Below are positions 48,058 to 48,121 of a stretch of 48,121 nt of DNA, piece after piece; positions within the stretch are counted from its first letter, which is position 1; each line of letters opens with the position of its first letter. Below the pieces are notes generated by a model that had not been told where the DNA came from, searched no databases, and was given only the letters and a program-made list of their open reading frames with translations. Made by a program: the position numbers and the translations under genes. Source of the stretch: Streptomyces sp. CoH27 (GTDB lineage: Bacteria > Actinomycetota > Actinomycetes > Streptomycetales > Streptomycetaceae); contig NZ_JAIQYY010000025.1 of NCBI RefSeq assembly GCF_020181035.1, positions 85,602 through 133,722 of the forward strand. Direction: 5' to 3'.

Positions 48058-48121
48058 ATGCTGATGTCAAGCGGCTGCCGTGACAGGTGGTGTTGCTTGA
48101 TAGCACGCTCCGTCACGGATC
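48058..48121 (+). CDS. Possible start of an ORF cut by the window edge
   Basis: ATG 48058 has a strong AAGGAG site 8 nt upstream and opens a frame MLMSSGCRDRWCCLIARSVT that runs off the right edge. Inverted words TCAAGC (48065-48070) and GCTTGA (48093-48098) lie inside it. It may be the next gene after the polyprenyl synthase or the edge of a mobile element; 21 codons are too few to tell. Confidence 0.3.
   Translation, partial: MLMSSGCRDRWCCLIARSVTD

Overview
The window is high-GC actinobacterial DNA and almost certainly comes from a Streptomyces chromosome. The evidence is the strong G/C bias at third codon positions, the frequent GTG and TTG starts, the long antisense shadow frames, and a gene order that is typical of the genus: dinG-type helicase / cryptic siderophore genes / hflX / rshA / dapF / miaA / miaB / gluRK-gluABCD / cysteine dioxygenase / recX-recA. 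I found no rRNA, tRNA, CRISPR array, intact transposon or phage.

Layout. 1-6.7 kb (minus strand): the 5' part of a DinG-like helicase, then a compact NRPS-independent siderophore locus (class III aminotransferase, IucA/IucC synthetase, IucB-type acetyltransferase). 7.0-8.3 kb: a secreted V8/trypsin-like lipoprotein protease on the plus strand, ended by a strong bidirectional terminator. 8.5-16.99 kb (minus): hflX, an exported M1 metallopeptidase, rshA ((p)ppGpp metabolism), dapF, a small membrane protein and miaA. 17.2-17.8 kb (plus): two small proteins, one like the MT0933 antitoxin. 18.2-20.6 kb (minus): a LigB-like dioxygenase and miaB.

20.65-30.1 kb looks accessory. A 1.2-kb stretch without a convincing gene precedes an unclustered dihydrolipoyl dehydrogenase. 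The wreck of a GH36 alpha-galactosidase, a VOC protein, a RES-type toxin/antitoxin-like pair, a membrane-anchored coiled-coil protein, a DUF6204 protein, a MarR regulator with repeated operator-like sites, a lipoprotein and a MazG-like hydrolase follow.

30.2-37.1 kb is a glutamate module. An orphan membrane-anchored TAXI binding protein faces the sensor kinase/response regulator pair GluK-GluR, which is divergent from the glutamate ABC importer gluABCD. The shared control region has an 11-bp-period direct repeat, and large hairpins lie in the gluA-gluB and gluB-gluC gaps. 37.2-40.0 kb is a redox/sulfur segment: an FAD monooxygenase, then a cysteine-rich leader peptide read from its own apparently leaderless promoter in front of cysteine dioxygenase and a rhodanese. 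40.0-45.2 kb (minus): an orphan FtsX-type permease, recX and recA, with a LexA box inside the recA promoter. 45.3-48.1 kb: a phosphotransferase with a rare TTA codon, a small secreted protein, and a small protein overlapping a polyprenyl diphosphate synthase at the window edge.

The best leads are the cysteine leader peptide, the TAXI protein beside the glutamate-sensing kinase, the cryptic siderophore locus that lacks a decarboxylase and N-hydroxylase, and the RES pair with its coiled-coil neighbour. All assignments were read by eye from sequence; no searches were run.
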